Assembly (NCBI GenBank): GCA_003054695.1
Contig: QAZA01000045.1
Coordinates: 755,956-819,955, forward strand
Reading direction: 5' to 3'
Length of the DNA stretch: 64,000 nucleotides
Source: Verrucomicrobia bacterium LW23
Lineage (GTDB): Bacteria; Verrucomicrobiota; Verrucomicrobiia; Methylacidiphilales; UBA1321
Below the pieces are notes generated by a model. That model searched no databases and was not told where the DNA came from. It saw only the letters and a program-made list of their open reading frames with translations. A program made the position numbers and the translations under genes. The stretch's first letter is position 1. Each line of letters starts with the position of its first letter. Shown piece after piece: positions 18,049-28,100 of this stretch.

Positions 18049-19374
18049 ATGATCTTCCTCCCCGCCACCCCGATGGCCCTCCTGGCCGCTGTGCTCGCGA
18101 TTGCCGCTGCAATCCCCGGCGCATGTGCGGAAACCGTTGCGCTGGAAGATATTCCGCGTCGCGTGCGTGCCGGCCATCCGGGCCTGATTGCCGCCCGCAT
18201 GCGCATTGAGGAGGCGCGCGGCCGCTTTCAGGGCGCCGGCCGCCTCTCCAACCCGTCCCTTGGCGTGGAGCTTAAGCACGACCGCAAGTTTGAAGAGGGC
18301 ACGCTGACCCTGTCGCTCGACCAAAGCTTCCCCATCACCTCGCGCCTGCGCCTGGAGCGCGTGCTCAGCCACAAGGCCATCGCCGCGGCCGAGCTGGAGG
18401 TGCTCGACGCTGAGCGCAAACTCATCGCCGAGGCGCAAACCGCCGCCGTGCGCCTGCTTTACCTGGCCCGCCAGCGGCAGCTGCGCACCCAGCAGGCCGA
18501 AGTGTCCGCCTCCCTCGCGGAGTTTGCCGTCAAGCGCGCGCAAATGGGCGAGATATCGCCGTTGGACGCGGCGCAGGCCCAGGTGGACAGCCAGCGTATC
18601 CTGCTGGAGATCAATCAGTTGGAGGTGGAGCGCGTTGCAATTGCCGGCGAGCTTCGCCTCAAGCTCGGTTCCGCGTCCGCCACCCCACTCACCATCTCCG
18701 GCACCCTGCCGGCGCCCGGCGCGATGCAAACCGCGCCCAGTCAACGTGTTACCAGGGCGGCACCGCTAGGCGGAGCGATGTACGGCCCGCTGCCCCCCGC
18801 CCCGCGCGGTGCGCCCCTTAACCGCCCGGATTACCAGCGCGCCCGCCTGGCCGAGGAGAGCGCGAAGACCGAAGTGGACCTGGCACGGGCGAAGAAATGG
18901 GAGGACGTGACCGCCGGCATTATGCTGGAAGGCGAGCGCGCCCGCGACGAACCGGAAGGGCTGGAGCGCAATATCTACATGGGCTTTCGCCTCAGCATCC
19001 CGCTCCCGTTGTGGAACCAGAACCGGGGCGAGATCCTGGAGAAGGAAGCCGGCGCCCGCCGCGCGGTGCTGGAGACGCGAGCCCTGGAGTCGGAGATCGT
19101 CAACGAGGCCGCGCAGGCTCGCGCCGAGATGGCGGCCAACGCGCGCCTGGCCAACGAGACGCGGACGACACTCCTGCCTCTTGTGCAAAAGCAGGCCGAG
19201 CGCCTTGAGGAATCCTACAAGAAGGGCGAGGTGGAGATGCTGATTGTGCTGCGCTCGCGAGAGCAGCGCCTGGCGCTCGAGTCGGCCATCCTCGACGCAA
19301 CGCGCAACTATCACCTCGCACGCATTCGATATGACTCGGCCACCGGCCGCTACTCGGGGCAATCCCTGCGGTAG
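18049..19374 (+). CDS. TolC-family outer-membrane factor (CzcC-like)
   Basis: 441 residues with a signal peptide (LLAAVLAIAAAIPGACAE, cleavage near residue 25). Two repeated halves of about 190 residues, each with long Ala/Glu/Arg-rich amphipathic helices, form the outer-membrane/periplasmic channel of RND efflux systems. Recognisable pieces are NPSLGVELKHDRKFEEG, the first helical hairpin with LDAAQAQVDSQRILLEINQLE, then FRLSIPLPLWNQNRGEI and the second hairpin ending RYSGQSLR. It is followed after 65 bases by the CzcB-like gene and then CzcA, the CBA order of heavy-metal efflux operons. The start at 18049 begins the signal peptide; the 17983 ATG lies in Arg-rich sequence with no export signal. 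Confidence 0.9.
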   Translation: MIFLPATPMALLAAVLAIAAAIPGACAETVALEDIPRRVRAGHPGLIAARMRIEEARGRFQGAGRLSNPSLGVELKHDRKFEEGTLTLSLDQSFPITSRLRLERVLSHKAIAAAELEVLDAERKLIAEAQTAAVRLLYLARQRQLRTQQAEVSASLAEFAVKRAQMGEISPLDAAQAQVDSQRILLEINQLEVERVAIAGELRLKLGSASATPLTISGTLPAPGAMQTAPSQRVTRAAPLGGAMYGPLPPAPRGAPLNRPDYQRARLAEESAKTEVDLARAKKWEDVTAGIMLEGERARDEPEGLERNIYMGFRLSIPLPLWNQNRGEILEKEAGARRAVLETRALESEIVNEAAQARAEMAANARLANETRTTLLPLVQKQAERLEESYKKGEVEMLIVLRSREQRLALESAILDATRNYHLARIRYDSATGRYSGQSLR

Positions 19375-19439
19375 GGCACGGATGCACCGCTTACCCTTTT
19401 TCTTATCCTTATTATACTTTACTACAACCACTGGATATC

Positions 19440-20873
19440 ATGAGTACATCCACTACTTTCACGCGGCTTGCACTGGCCGCAGCTGCAACTCTCTGGCTTT
19501 CTGGTGGTTGCGCCCTATTTGCGCAAGGCATGCCCAAGCCGGAAGCGAAGGGATCCCCCACAATGCGGGCCAGTACAATCATTCTGACGGAAGAAGGAGT
19601 CAGGAATCTTCGGATCGAAACTGTGCCTGTGGAAGAGCGCGATTTTGAGGAAACGGCATTTACACTGGGTCGCATCGAGGCGATCCCGCGCACCGTCGGA
19701 ACGGTAAGCAGCCGCATTGCCGGGCGGGTTGTGGAGCTGAAAGTGGCGCCGGGCGACATGGTGGAGGCGGGCGCCATTGTCGCGCGCGTCGAAAGCCGCC
19801 AGCCAGGCGATCCGCCGCCCGTCATCCCCCTGCGCGCGCCAGTCGGCGGCATGGTGACGGCCCTGAACGTGCACCTGGGCGACCCCGTTGAGCCCGACAA
19901 GAACCTGTTGGAGATCACCGACTTACGCGAAGTCTACGCCGTGGCCCGCGTGCCGGAACACATTGCCGGACGCACGCGCGCCGCCGACGCCCCCGATACG
20001 ACGAAGGCGGGGGGCACAGCCACCGCCGCGCACATTACAGTAACGGCCCTTCCTCGCGAGAAATTTGACGGAAAGCTTTTGCGCTTTGGTACTTCCGCGG
20101 ACAGGGAGAGCGGAACGATCGATGCCATCTTTCAGCTGACCAACCCCGGCGGGCTGCTGCGGCCCGGCATGCGTGCGGAGTTCAACATTGTGCTCTCCAA
20201 ACGCTCCGGCGTGATGAGCGTGCCGCGCGCCGCCATTCAGGGCGACCCTGCGACGCGGCACGTCTACGTCAAAGATTTTGAGCTGCCCCATGCGTTCATC
20301 AAAACGCCTGTTGTGGTTGGCGAGATGAACGATCGCTACGCCGAGATTATCAGCGGTGTGCTGGTGGTGGACGAGGTTGTGACGCGGGGCTCCTACTCGC
20401 TGGGCTTCGTCGGTGGCGGAACTATATCGTTAAAGGAGGCGCTGGATGCCGCCCACGGGCACGAACATGCGGAAGATGGCGGCGAACTGACCGAGGCGCA
20501 GAGGCAGGCTCTCAGGGCAAAGCGCTCCGGGGGTAGCGACAACTCGCACGGGCACGAACATGGGCACACAGGAGTGAGCGACTTCTGGATGTACACCAGC
20601 GCCGCGCTTTTTGTTCTGCTGCTGCTGTCCCTGGCGTTTCGCGGCGGCGGAGGCAAGGGGGAGGACGGGGACGGCAGCGCCTCTGGGGGGGGTAAGCATG
20701 TGGATTTGCATGAAAGTGAGGTGAAAGCTGCGGATAATTCCGATAAAACAGGAGCTTTATCGTTAAAGTTTTGCGCAATGGCAGTCGGGCAGATTCTCTC
20801 TGCATGGAGCCTTGCCTTTTTGTTCTATAAGCACCACTTATTCACTGTCAGGGAGGGCTATTCGCAATGCTAA
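19440..20873 (+). CDS. CzcB-like RND periplasmic adaptor with His-rich tail; 3' end probably frameshifted
   Basis: Membrane-fusion protein linking CzcA to the outer-membrane factor. Signal segment at 1-29; lipoyl/barrel-sandwich halves at about 90-165 (SSRIAGRVVELKVAPGDMV and LRAPVGGMVTALNVHLGDPV), then the beta-barrel with LREVYAVARVPE and LLRPGMRAEFNIVL. Near the C terminus are metal-binding His clusters (HGHEHAEDG and SHGHEHGHTG) and a membrane helix (about 380-400), a build seen in metal-efflux adaptors of this phylum. After the helix an 8-G run (20685-20692) is followed one frame away by TAA; past it the frame continues 60 residues through AT-richer sequence to a 7-base overlap with czcA. 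The last 60 residues are therefore suspect, and the natural stop may be near 20695. Confidence 0.88.
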   Translation: MSTSTTFTRLALAAAATLWLSGGCALFAQGMPKPEAKGSPTMRASTIILTEEGVRNLRIETVPVEERDFEETAFTLGRIEAIPRTVGTVSSRIAGRVVELKVAPGDMVEAGAIVARVESRQPGDPPPVIPLRAPVGGMVTALNVHLGDPVEPDKNLLEITDLREVYAVARVPEHIAGRTRAADAPDTTKAGGTATAAHITVTALPREKFDGKLLRFGTSADRESGTIDAIFQLTNPGGLLRPGMRAEFNIVLSKRSGVMSVPRAAIQGDPATRHVYVKDFELPHAFIKTPVVVGEMNDRYAEIISGVLVVDEVVTRGSYSLGFVGGGTISLKEALDAAHGHEHAEDGGELTEAQRQALRAKRSGGSDNSHGHEHGHTGVSDFWMYTSAALFVLLLLSLAFRGGGGKGEDGDGSASGGGKHVDLHESEVKAADNSDKTGALSLKFCAMAVGQILSAWSLAFLFYKHHLFTVREGYSQC

Positions 20874-23800
20874 ACACCCTTATCCACTGGTCCCTGGCCA
20901 ACAGACTGATTGTCCTGGGTGCTTCCATCTTGCTGATGCTGATAGGGTTGCACATTGCCACGCAACTGCCGGTGGAGGTGTTGCCGGATCTTACCAGGCC
21001 GACGGTGACGATTCTGACCGAAGCGCCCGGGCTGGCACCGGAGGAAGTAGAGACGCGGGTGACGCAGCCGCTGGAGACGGCGCTGATGGGTATCGCGGGG
21101 ATCACGCGCCTGCGCTCCAACTCGGACGTTGCGTTAAGCCTTGTTTATGTGGAGTTTGGGTGGGGTGCGGACATCTACCGGGCCCGCACCATGGTGCAGG
21201 AGCGCCTGCAGTCCGCACGCGATCAACTGCCGGAAGGGGTGACGCCCTTCATGACGCCAGTAGCATCGCTAATGGGTGAGATCCTGCTCGTCGGCGTGCG
21301 CAGTACCGTCAAGGAGGGGCAGCCCGGCTATCTCCCGCCGCGCGAAGTGCGCAGTCTGGCCGACTGGACGATCCGGCGGCGCCTGCAAAGTATCTCCGGC
21401 GTGGCCGAGGTGCTGAATATGGGCGGCGGCGTCAAGCAAATCGAGATTCAGCCCGATCCGCATCGCATGCAGGCGATGGGCGTGTCACTGGAGGACCTGG
21501 AGGTGGCCGCGAAGCAGGCGGCCAGCACCACGACGGGCGGGTTTATCAACACCGGGCCTACGGAGATTATGGTGCGCAATCTCGCTATGTCCGTGGACCT
21601 GAACGACATAGCAAGCACGCTTGTCAAGCGCGTCAACGATCGCCCCGTCACGATTCACGATGTCGCAACCGTGGCGTGGGGCGTGGAGCCGATGCGCGGC
21701 GACGCAACGGTGAGCCTGAGCCCCGAGAGGGAGCCCACCTACGGCGTCATTATGAGCGTAACCAAGGCGCCCGGCTTCGACACGCGCGCGCTCACCGGCG
21801 AGGTGCGCAAGGCGCTGGAGGAGCTGAATCCGACCCTGCCGCCGGGCGTGCAGACGACGTTACTCTTTCAGCAAAAGGACTTTATCGATCACGCCATCGG
21901 CAACCTCACGGAGGCGATCCGCGATGGGGCAATTATGGTGACGGTGGTGCTCTTCCTCTTTTTGCTGAACTTGCGCACCACGTTTATCACGCTGATGGCC
22001 ATGCCGCTAAGCTTTGGCATTACCATGATTACCTTCTATTATATGGGAATCAGCGTGAATTCCATGACTCTCGGCGGCCTGGCCGTGGCGGTGGGCATGG
22101 TTGTGGACGACGCGATTGTGGACGTGGAGAACGTCTTTCGCCGCCTGCGCGAGAACGCGGCGATGCCCGTGCCGGCGCCGAAACTGAAGGTCATCGCCGC
22201 CGCGTCGGGGGAGGTGCGCAACTCCATCCTGTACGCCACGGCGCTCATCGTCCTGGTGTTTCTGCCGCTGCTCGGCCTCTCCGGCGTGGAGGGAAAGCTG
22301 TTTGCGCCGATTGCCATTGCCACCATTGTCTCGATGGTGGCCTCGTTTGTGGTGTCGCTTACGGCCATCCCCGTGCTTTGCTCGTTTCTGCTGAACCCGG
22401 CGCCGGGGCACGTCCACGCGGACGGACGGCTTGTGGCTGGCATGAAGTGGTTGCTGGAGAAGACGTTGCTACGCGTGGCGCTGTACCGGCCGGTACTGGT
22501 GCTGGCGGTGGCGGCGGCCCTGCTGGCCGGGGCCATTTCGCTCTACCCGCGCATGGGCAAGGATTTTCTGCCCCGCTTTCGGGAGGAAACGCTGCTTATC
22601 GCCGCCACTAGCTCGCCCGGCACCAGCCTGGAGGAGATGAACAAGATTGCGGATGTGCTGGAGTCGCAGATACTTACGGTACCGGAAGTCTATAAGGTGG
22701 GGCGCCGCCTGGGCCGTGCGGAGCGGGGCGACCACGTGGTGCCGGTTTCGACCGCCGAGTTTGATGTGGATTTTCGCACCGACGACACCGCCCATGGCAG
22801 CGCTAAAGGGCGCAGTCGCAAGGAGATACAGGACGACCTGAATGCAAGGCTTCGCGCCGTGCCGGGCGTCTTCACGGTCATTGGCGGGCCGCTGGCGGAT
22901 CGTATCGGCCACATGATGAGTGGTGTTTCGGCGCCGGTGGCGGTAAAGATTTTTGGGCCGGACCTGGAGCGGCTGCGCGAGATCGGCACGGAGATCCAGA
23001 AAGTCGCGAAGGCGATCCCCGGCTTTGAGGACGCCAAGCTCGACTTTACCTCCTCTATCCCGCAGTTGCGGGTGGAGGTGGACCGCACGCGCGCGCAGGC
23101 GTACGGCATTACGCCGGGGCGGCTTAACGAGCAGCTCTCCACGCTGGTGGGCGGCGGCAAGGTGGGGGAGCTTCGCGAGGGGCAGCGCGCTGTGGCGCTG
23201 GTGACGCGGCTGCCGCTGGAGTGGCGGGATTCGCCTGAGAAGATCGGGCAGATTCCGATCGAGACGGATACGAAGGAACGTATTCCGCTGCAAATGGTTG
23301 CGGAGGTGAGGCAGGCGCGCGGGCCGAATGTGATTTTGCGGGAGAACAGCCAGCGGCGCTTTGCGGTGGCCATCAAGCCCACGGCGCGCGATGTCTCGAC
23401 GTTAGTGAAACAGCTGCAACAGGATGTGGCGGCGAAGGTGAGTCTGCCGGAGGGCTATTTTGTGGTGTATGAGGGAGAATTTCAGGCACAGCAGGAGGCG
23501 ACGCAGCGTATTGCGATCCTTTCCGCCGTGGTGTTTGTGGTGATATTCCTGATGCTGTACAGCTATTTCGGCAGCGCCTCGCTCGCGTTGCAAGTGCTTG
23601 TCAATATACCGCTTGCGCTTATGGGCGGGCTGGCCTTTACGTGGTGGGAGATCAACAACATCAGCATCGCCACACTGGTCGGCTTTATCGCGGTGGGCGG
23701 CGTGGCGGCGCGCAACGGCATCATGATGATCTCGCACTACCTGCACCTGATGCAGTACGAGGGCGAAGGCTTTACGCGGCGCATGATTATCCGCGGCACG

Positions 23801-24046
23801 CAGGAGCGGCTGGTGCCGGTGATGATGACCGCGCTGGCCGCGGGCATTGCGCTGATACCCCTGGTGCTGGCTGCCGACCAGCCTGGCAAGGAGATTTTGC
23901 ATCCCATTGCGGTGGTGATCGTGGGGGGCCTTGTCTCCAGCACGCTGCTGGATATGGCGGTGACGCCCGCGATGTTTTGGCTATTCGGGCGCTCCGCCGC
24001 GAAGGCGGCGCTGGAGAAGGGGGCGGCGGCCGGGGAGGCTGCCTAA
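20867..24046 (+). CDS. heavy-metal efflux RND pump (CzcA/CusA family)
   Basis: 1059-residue inner-membrane proton-driven pump that moves metal cations (Co, Zn, Cd, Ni or Cu/Ag type) out through the CzcB/CzcC partners. It has the RND layout of 12 membrane helices with two large periplasmic loops. Diagnostic pieces are ALMGIAGITRLRSNSD in the first porter loop, the TM4 proton relay VAVGMVVDDAIVDVENVF with paired aspartates, and VGFIAVGGVAARNGIMM in TM10, all typical of the HME subfamily rather than AcrB. The start overlaps the extended czcB frame by 7 bases and has a good ribosome-binding site, GGGAGGG about 10 bases before the ATG, one of few clear ones in the window. Exact metal cannot be assigned. 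Confidence 0.94.
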   Translation: MLNTLIHWSLANRLIVLGASILLMLIGLHIATQLPVEVLPDLTRPTVTILTEAPGLAPEEVETRVTQPLETALMGIAGITRLRSNSDVALSLVYVEFGWGADIYRARTMVQERLQSARDQLPEGVTPFMTPVASLMGEILLVGVRSTVKEGQPGYLPPREVRSLADWTIRRRLQSISGVAEVLNMGGGVKQIEIQPDPHRMQAMGVSLEDLEVAAKQAASTTTGGFINTGPTEIMVRNLAMSVDLNDIASTLVKRVNDRPVTIHDVATVAWGVEPMRGDATVSLSPEREPTYGVIMSVTKAPGFDTRALTGEVRKALEELNPTLPPGVQTTLLFQQKDFIDHAIGNLTEAIRDGAIMVTVVLFLFLLNLRTTFITLMAMPLSFGITMITFYYMGISVNSMTLGGLAVAVGMVVDDAIVDVENVFRRLRENAAMPVPAPKLKVIAAASGEVRNSILYATALIVLVFLPLLGLSGVEGKLFAPIAIATIVSMVASFVVSLTAIPVLCSFLLNPAPGHVHADGRLVAGMKWLLEKTLLRVALYRPVLVLAVAAALLAGAISLYPRMGKDFLPRFREETLLIAATSSPGTSLEEMNKIADVLESQILTVPEVYKVGRRLGRAERGDHVVPVSTAEFDVDFRTDDTAHGSAKGRSRKEIQDDLNARLRAVPGVFTVIGGPLADRIGHMMSGVSAPVAVKIFGPDLERLREIGTEIQKVAKAIPGFEDAKLDFTSSIPQLRVEVDRTRAQAYGITPGRLNEQLSTLVGGGKVGELREGQRAVALVTRLPLEWRDSPEKIGQIPIETDTKERIPLQMVAEVRQARGPNVILRENSQRRFAVAIKPTARDVSTLVKQLQQDVAAKVSLPEGYFVVYEGEFQAQQEATQRIAILSAVVFVVIFLMLYSYFGSASLALQVLVNIPLALMGGLAFTWWEINNISIATLVGFIAVGGVAARNGIMMISHYLHLMQYEGEGFTRRMIIRGTQERLVPVMMTALAAGIALIPLVLAADQPGKEILHPIAVVIVGGLVSSTLLDMAVTPAMFWLFGRSAAKAALEKGAAAGEAA

Positions 24047-24125
24047 AGCGCCTAAACACCTGCCATTCAATGTCTTACAATTCGCTACGAGTCTCATATG
24101 CCCATGATTTCTATCCGCCCCATTT

Positions 24126-24263
24126 CCCCCCTTCGCGCCCTTCGCGTTCTCGGCGCCCTTTGCGCGAAACCACCCCGGGATATTGCCTCCCTGAAATGTG
24201 TGGCTCAACCCGATGCAGGTTTTCGCGCAAAGGCCGCAAAGAACGCAGAGGTCGCGAAGGGGG
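24126..24263. repeat. intergenic palindrome, CCCTTCGCG family (copy B)
   Basis: Arms at 24126-24169 and 24221-24263 are imperfect reverse complements of about 43 bases (TTCGCGAAGGGGG ends match exactly, and so does TTTGCGCGAAA at the loop). Copy B lies in the 396-base spacer (24047-24442) between czcA and the small exported protein gene. Apart from this repeat I see nothing in the spacer that looks coding. Confidence 0.7.
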
Positions 24264-24442
24264 ATTCGGGACGGAACAGCAAGCACAATTTCTTTTGTTG
24301 TCAGGAGCGCAGATGAGGGTTTGCGACTCCTTCCACCCTGTCAGTCAACCGACGACGGATGTTGCGGGCGCCGCACAGGCCGCAACATCCGTACGTCTTA
24401 ACTTCAGTATAACGCATCCCTAACCAACCCAGTAGTTTAGCT

Positions 24443-24889
24443 ATGAAGAATCTTATCCTTAGCACGGCCCTTTTTCTGGGCCTGGCCATCAGCAGCATGG
24501 CGCCGGCTTTGGCGCATGAGGCCGCAAAAGCGGGCCCGACGGGCGGACGTGTTCTCCACAAGGGGGAGCCGCACGCGGAGTTTTTTGTTAACGCGGACAA
24601 GAAGGTGGAGATCCGCTTTCTGGACGACAAAAATAAGGTGATTGCGCCCGCCGACCAGAAGGTGACGGTGATTGTCGGCGAGCGAAGCAATCCCACAACG
24701 CTGAGCTTTACCAAGGATGGCGACAAGCTGATCTCCGACAAGGCGCTGCCCGCCGGCGAGGTGATGCCCGCCGTGGTGCAGATCAAGCCGACCGCCGACG
24801 GCAAAGCCGTAACCGAGAAGTTTAACCTTAACCTCGCCAAGTGTCCCACCTGCAAGCTGCAGGAATACGCGTGCGAGTGCGCCCACTAA
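24443..24889 (+). CDS. small periplasmic protein of the metal-efflux locus
   Basis: 148 residues with a clear signal peptide (MKNLILSTALFLGLAISSMA, cleavage after ALA near 24). The mature protein starts HEAAKAGPTGGRVLHKGEPHAEFFVN, a pattern seen in small proteins encoded beside metal RND pumps, then a beta-rich fold. The C terminus has CPTC then CECAH, a five-ligand Cys/His cluster well suited to binding a soft metal. It is the last gene of the efflux series, after a palindrome-bearing spacer of 396 bases. A role as metal-binding accessory (CusF- or CzcE-like) is an inference. Confidence 0.7.
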   Translation: MKNLILSTALFLGLAISSMAPALAHEAAKAGPTGGRVLHKGEPHAEFFVNADKKVEIRFLDDKNKVIAPADQKVTVIVGERSNPTTLSFTKDGDKLISDKALPAGEVMPAVVQIKPTADGKAVTEKFNLNLAKCPTCKLQEYACECAH

Positions 24890-25027
24890 TTCATAAGGTC
24901 TCGCTTTTCCCGCAAGCCCGGGGCCTGGCGTCCTGGGCTGAGGGGGAGACTCGATTTTTGGCTCGGACGATGCCCGGCCTAATCTCGGAGCAGAGGCCGT
25001 CAACATCCGAGTTCTTCTCCTCTCAGT

Positions 25028-25148
25028 CTTGGCGATCTTTCCGTCCCTGGCGTTAAATGTCCCCTCGCCATTCATCCAGCAGATTTTTAACGCCAAGGAC
25101 GGAAAGATCGCCAAGGGGAACCGCGGCATGCGGAAATGTCGACAGCCT
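25028..25148. repeat. intergenic palindrome, CTTGGCGA family (copy C1)
   Basis: Two 30-base arms (25028-25057 and 25086-25115) are inverted copies with one mismatch and a 28-base loop. The right flank GCGGAAATGTCGACAGC mirrors the left flank GCCGTCAACATCCG (near 24996), so the whole palindrome is about 150 bases. It lies between convergent genes. The arms and the flank GCGGAAATGTCGAC recur at 60903-61016 (copy C2). Confidence 0.85.
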
Positions 25149-25163
25149 CTATGGCGGCTTTGC

Positions 25164-28100
25164 TTAGGTCAGCGGCTGGTGCGGCTTGAGGGATTGCGGG
25201 GCTGGGGGCTCTGTCGCAGGCGGCGCGTCCAGGGGATCTGGGGAGGGGCCGGCGGTGGACATGCCGGGGAGGGGCTTGATGAAGCCGAGGATGCGGGCGT
25301 TGCCGGTGCCGTCGGAGCGCATGACGATGCCGTGATCCTCCACCAGGTTATAGTGGCCGGCACGGTGCTGCAGGCGGTACAGGACGATGAAGGGGTGGCC
25401 GGACCGGCAGCTGCGTTCGCGGCGCTTGAGGAAGCCGGCGCGGTCCGCCGGGTGGACGAGCGAGAGCCAGCGCTCGGCGCTGGTGTTGCGGAAGTTGACC
25501 TCGCTCCAGCCCGTAACGGCGGCAAACGCGCCGGACCACGCCACAGCGTCCACGCCCACGGTGTAGTCGTACACCAGCAGGCCGGTGTGGCGCCCCACCA
25601 CGTTAAAGCGCACTTCGTTCTCGTGGATAAGGGCGGCGTCGCGGATGCGGCGGGTGATGTCGTAGGAGACGGCGTGGAACAGCGTCTGGCCGTCCAGCTC
25701 CACCATGGAGAGGTGCACTTCGCAGAGGATCTCCGGGGCGGCGGCCGTGGTGGCCGGCGCGTCTGGCTTGTTCTCCGGCACGCCTCGTTCGCTCCAGGGG
25801 AACATCGCCTCGCCCTCGGCGCGGGTTTTGGCCAGCATGGCGGTCAGCAGCTCCGCCGGCGGCGGGGTGCCGGTGGCTTCGGGCGACGCGGTGGCAAACG
25901 TGGCGGCCAGGGAGTTGCCGAGCGCCGCATCCAGGGAGACGCCGCGGCGGTCCAGCCATATCTGGTTGACTTCCCGCACGTTGCCTTCGGCGTCCAGCAG
26001 GGCCACGCCGGCGTTGATGTTACCGAGGAGGATGCGGTATTTGCGCTCGGAGTCGCGCACTTTTTGCTCCGCGTCGCGGCGCAGCGTTACATCCAGGTTG
26101 GTGCCGACCATGCGCATGGGCTGGCCCAGCGGGTCGCGTTTCATCACGCGGCCGCGGCCCAGTATCCAGCGCCAGTTGCCGGCTTTGGTGCGAAGCCGGT
26201 GCTCAAACTCAAAGGAGGCGGTGCGCTGGGCAAAGTGATCCTCGATGCGCCGCTGCATGGGGCCCCAGTCGTCGGGGTGGCACACGGTCTTCCAGGTGTC
26301 GTGGCGCGAGGGCAGCTCACCGGGCTCGTAGCCCAGCATGCGAAACCACCTGGCGCTGAAGTAGAAGCGTCCGCCGGTCACGTCCCAGTCCCACAGGGCG
26401 TCCTCGGTGCTCTCCAGGGCAAATTGTAGGCGCTCCTCGCTGCGGCGCAGGGCGTCGGTGGCGCGGCGGCGCTCTTCCACTTCCTGCTCCAGCTCCACAT
26501 TCGCTGCTTTAAGCTGCGCGGTGCGTTCGTCCACCTTGCGCTCCTGCTCGTCGTTCAGGCGGCGGATCTCGCTGTTGGCGGCCACGCGGGTGGTGATGTC
26601 GCGCAGGTGGACGACGCAGAGAAGCTCGTTCTCCAGCTGCAGGCGGGACATCTCCAGCTCGCAGGGGAACTCGCGCGGCGTGTTGTGCGCCTCCATGCGC
26701 ACGGCGGTGGTCTCAATGCGTTCGCCGCCGCCCGCCGTCTCGCTCGCGCTGAGGGCGCGGCGGAACGCGGCGAGGGCGTCGTCCTGCTTGTCGCGGGCGA
26801 TAAACTTGCCGATAAAGTCCTGCCCCAGGGTATCCTCGCGCGTGTCGCCCAGGATTTTTTCCGCCGCGGCGTTAAACTCGGCCACGGAGCCTGTGGCGTT
26901 GACGATCATCATGGCATCCATGGTGGCGCCCAGTATGCCGCTGTAGCGCGACGTGCTGGCGCGCAGGGCGGCGGCCATCCGTTCCTGCTCGGTCATGTCG
27001 TCAAAGAGAATGGCGATGCGCCCGCCGCCGGGTACGGACTCCGGCAGCATGCGGCCCGTGGCGCTGAGGTGCACCACGGGGCCTTTGGCCGGCTTGTGGT
27101 ACATGGTGACGCGGCTGGTGCCCCGCTCGGTCACCTCGCGCAGCCACTCCTCCAGGTTGCCGCGGGAGATGGATGTGATGAGATCGTGCGGATTGCGACC
27201 TATCACCTGCTCGCTCTTCAGCCCCACCATCTGGCAATAGGCGGGGTTGACGGCGGAGATCCGGATGGAATCCGGCCCCCAGGGATGGCTTGCGGAGGCG
27301 CCGGTGGACTCCACCTGCCAGTAGCCCAGGGAGATATCGTGTGCCAGCACCTCGTGCCGGTGCTCCGTCTCGTCCAGCCGCCGGCAAATGCGCCAGGCCA
27401 CGGCGGTGCCCAGGGCAAAAATGGCCAGGCTGAAGGCGCCGACGGCCGCGGACGTCTGGATGGCAAGCCACCACACGTCGCGATCGTAGCTGACCTCGAT
27501 GACAACGCCTTCGTCGCGCTTGTCGATGCTGGGCATAAACTCGTAGCCCAGGAGCTTGTTGCCAAACCAGGGGGACTCGATGCACAGGATGCGGGCCGCG
27601 TAGGTGGAGATGGCATGGCGTCCCAGGGGCGGGATATCCTTCGACGTCGTCGGCCACATCCGTACGTCGCGCCGCACAATGGCGGAGACTTCCCCCGCCA
27701 GGGTGTCGTCGATGTAGCGCCCCAGGTACATCACCCCCGTTCTGGGTCCGGAGCCGTCGGACTGGACAACCTGCTGCACCATCAACAGCATGGCCCCCTC
27801 GGGGGTGACTATAATGCCGCCGATGGACTCGCTGAAGCTGCGAAAGCGGGTGAGCGCGGGGTTTTTGATGAGGGGGAGGTAGATACTCTCCGGCGCTGGC
27901 CTGGTGGTGTTGGTGGCGCTGTCGTACAGCTTGCCAAACACTTTGCCGCTGGAATCCGACACAACAAAGAGCAGGTGGACTTTTTCCGCCGACGGGGAGA
28001 TTTCCTCCTCAAAGTCCGCGCGATAGTTGACCAGAAACTCCTGCATCTCCGTCCACGCCGCGTAGCCGCGGATCTTGACGCGCATCTCCTCCTCCTTAAC

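Noticed and set aside
17774-18052. Small ORF of 92 codons between the Cys-rich protein and the TolC-like gene
   Set aside because: Overlaps the preceding gene, no ribosome-binding site, and random-looking composition.
20706-20740. Possible promoter TTGCAT...GATAAT upstream of czcA
   Set aside because: Spacing between the two boxes is 21 bases, outside the usual range, so not listed as a feature.
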